Shown here in pieces: positions 7,543 through 8,016 of a stretch of 8,016 nucleotides of DNA. Location of the stretch: assembly GCA_938001995.1 (NCBI GenBank), contig CALLAV010000024.1:1-8016 (forward strand), in the 5' to 3' direction. The position numbers and the translations under genes are program-made. The notes beneath the pieces were generated by a model. That model worked only from the letters and a program-made list of their open reading frames with translations, was not told the DNA's origin and searched no databases. Position 1 is the stretch's first letter. Every line of letters begins with the position of its first letter. The stretch comes from an uncultured Amylibacter sp. (GTDB taxonomy: Bacteria > Pseudomonadota > Alphaproteobacteria > Rhodobacterales > Rhodobacteraceae).

Positions 7543-8016
7543 TACATGGCCTGCGGAGCCCAAGGGCTCGACAGCAGTTCACGGGTCGCCCCTGTCACAT
7601 TGCCTTGGCGCATTAAGGATTCTCCGATCAAGAAACAGCGCACACCAAATTGCGCCAATTCGGCCAGATCTTGGCGGTCGTTCAAACCGCTTTCAGACAC
7701 CAGCATCCGTTCCGCAGGCGCGTAGCGGGCCAGCGTTTTTGAAGTGTCGAGCGATACGTCAAAGGTTTTTAGATTGCGGTTGTTAATGCCAAGAAGTGGG
7801 GAACGCAGAACGGCAGCGCGGTCCAACTCTTCTCGGTCATGCACTTCGACCAGTACGTCCATGCCTTTTTCAAAAGCAGCCGCTTCGAGTTCTTGCGCTT
7901 GCTCATCGGACACGGATGCCATGATGATCAAAATGCAATCCGCCCCCCATGCGCGTGCTTCGGCCACTTGGTAAGTGTCATACATGAAATCCTTGCGCAA
8001 ACAGGGCAGGGTGCAG
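7542..8016 (-). CDS. trpC: Indole-3-glycerol phosphate synthase, C-terminal part (cut by window edge)
   Basis: TrpC closes the indole ring of carboxyphenylamino-deoxyribulose phosphate to give indole-3-glycerol phosphate in tryptophan synthesis. The 158 visible codons begin inside the TIM barrel at [20 protein letters not shown], whose RKDF lysine is the catalytic Lys of the family. [10 protein letters not shown] supplies the catalytic Glu, [10 protein letters not shown] the Asn, and VSESGL the Glu-Ser pair, followed by the phosphate-binding FLIGESLM. About the first 110 residues lie beyond the right edge. A TTG at 8000 could be mistaken for a start but falls within the conserved LRKDF stretch, so the gene continues upstream. 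It is the most upstream gene seen of the trpC-moaC-moeA-tauE unit. It looks monofunctional, because moaC follows at once and there is no TrpF domain. Confidence 0.95.
   Translation of the reverse strand, partial: CTLPCLRKDFMYDTYQVAEARAWGADCILIIMASVSDEQAQELEAAAFEKGMDVLVEVHDREELDRAAVLRSPLLGINNRNLKTFDVSLDTSKTLARYAPAERMLVSESGLNDRQDLAELAQFGVRCFLIGESLMRQGNVTGATRELLSSPWAPQAM

Noticed and set aside
7542..7563. Longer moaC start seven residues upstream
   Set aside because: The extra residues lie inside trpC, have no match to MoaC N-termini, and the shorter start gives a gapless N-terminal alignment to the family.
7998..8000. TTG at 8000 as a start for a short TrpC
   Set aside because: The codon is the Leu of the conserved LRKDF catalytic stretch; the reading frame stays open to the window edge, so the gene is simply cut.
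1..8016. CRISPR, insertion sequence, prophage, defence island or other novel multi-gene system
   Set aside because: All coding space is taken by recognisable housekeeping families with even codon use. No array of direct repeats, no transposase and no unexplained gene cluster is visible.

Overview
The window looks like an ordinary core-chromosome segment from an alphaproteobacterium, most likely a marine Rhodobacteraceae (Roseobacter-group) species. The reasons are the gene order trpC-moaC-moeA-(tauE/safE)-lexA facing comEC, with gltX and gltA beyond, the LexA sequence, and a lexA operator of the alphaproteobacterial direct-repeat type (GTTC-N7-GTTC). Base composition and codon use look even across the window, and no gene stands out as recently acquired. 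The genus cannot be fixed from this.

Layout, left to right. Positions 1-707 (minus) hold the N-terminal half of citrate synthase (gltA), cut by the window edge. Positions 765-2174 (minus) hold a complete glutamyl-tRNA synthetase (gltX). An 83-base divergent gap follows, then comEC on the plus strand (2258-4309), the inner-membrane DNA-uptake channel. comEC converges on lexA (4352-5038, minus); the 42 bases between them contain a strong hairpin that begins inside the comEC stop codon and could terminate both genes. Upstream of lexA lies a compact promoter with a canonical SOS box and a second, imperfect copy beside it. The right third (5129-8016) is a tightly packed minus-strand operon read in the order trpC (N-terminus off the window), moaC, moeA, tauE/safE-like exporter, with joins of 1-base overlap, 4-base overlap and zero spacing.

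How the genes work together. TrpC makes indole-3-glycerol phosphate for tryptophan. MoaC and MoeA act at the first and last stages of molybdenum cofactor synthesis, and the TauE/SafE protein is a membrane transporter whose substrate cannot be read from sequence. LexA is the SOS repressor and almost certainly represses itself through the boxes in its promoter. comEC beside lexA puts DNA uptake next to the DNA-damage regulator. gltA and gltX serve central metabolism and translation.

I found no CRISPR array, insertion sequence, prophage, tRNA, rRNA or clearly undescribed system. The best candidates for a second look are the doubled SOS operator of lexA, the absence of metallo-beta-lactamase residues from the ComEC tail, and the exporter gene fused into the Moco operon. 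No stretch over 300 bases lacks a gene.
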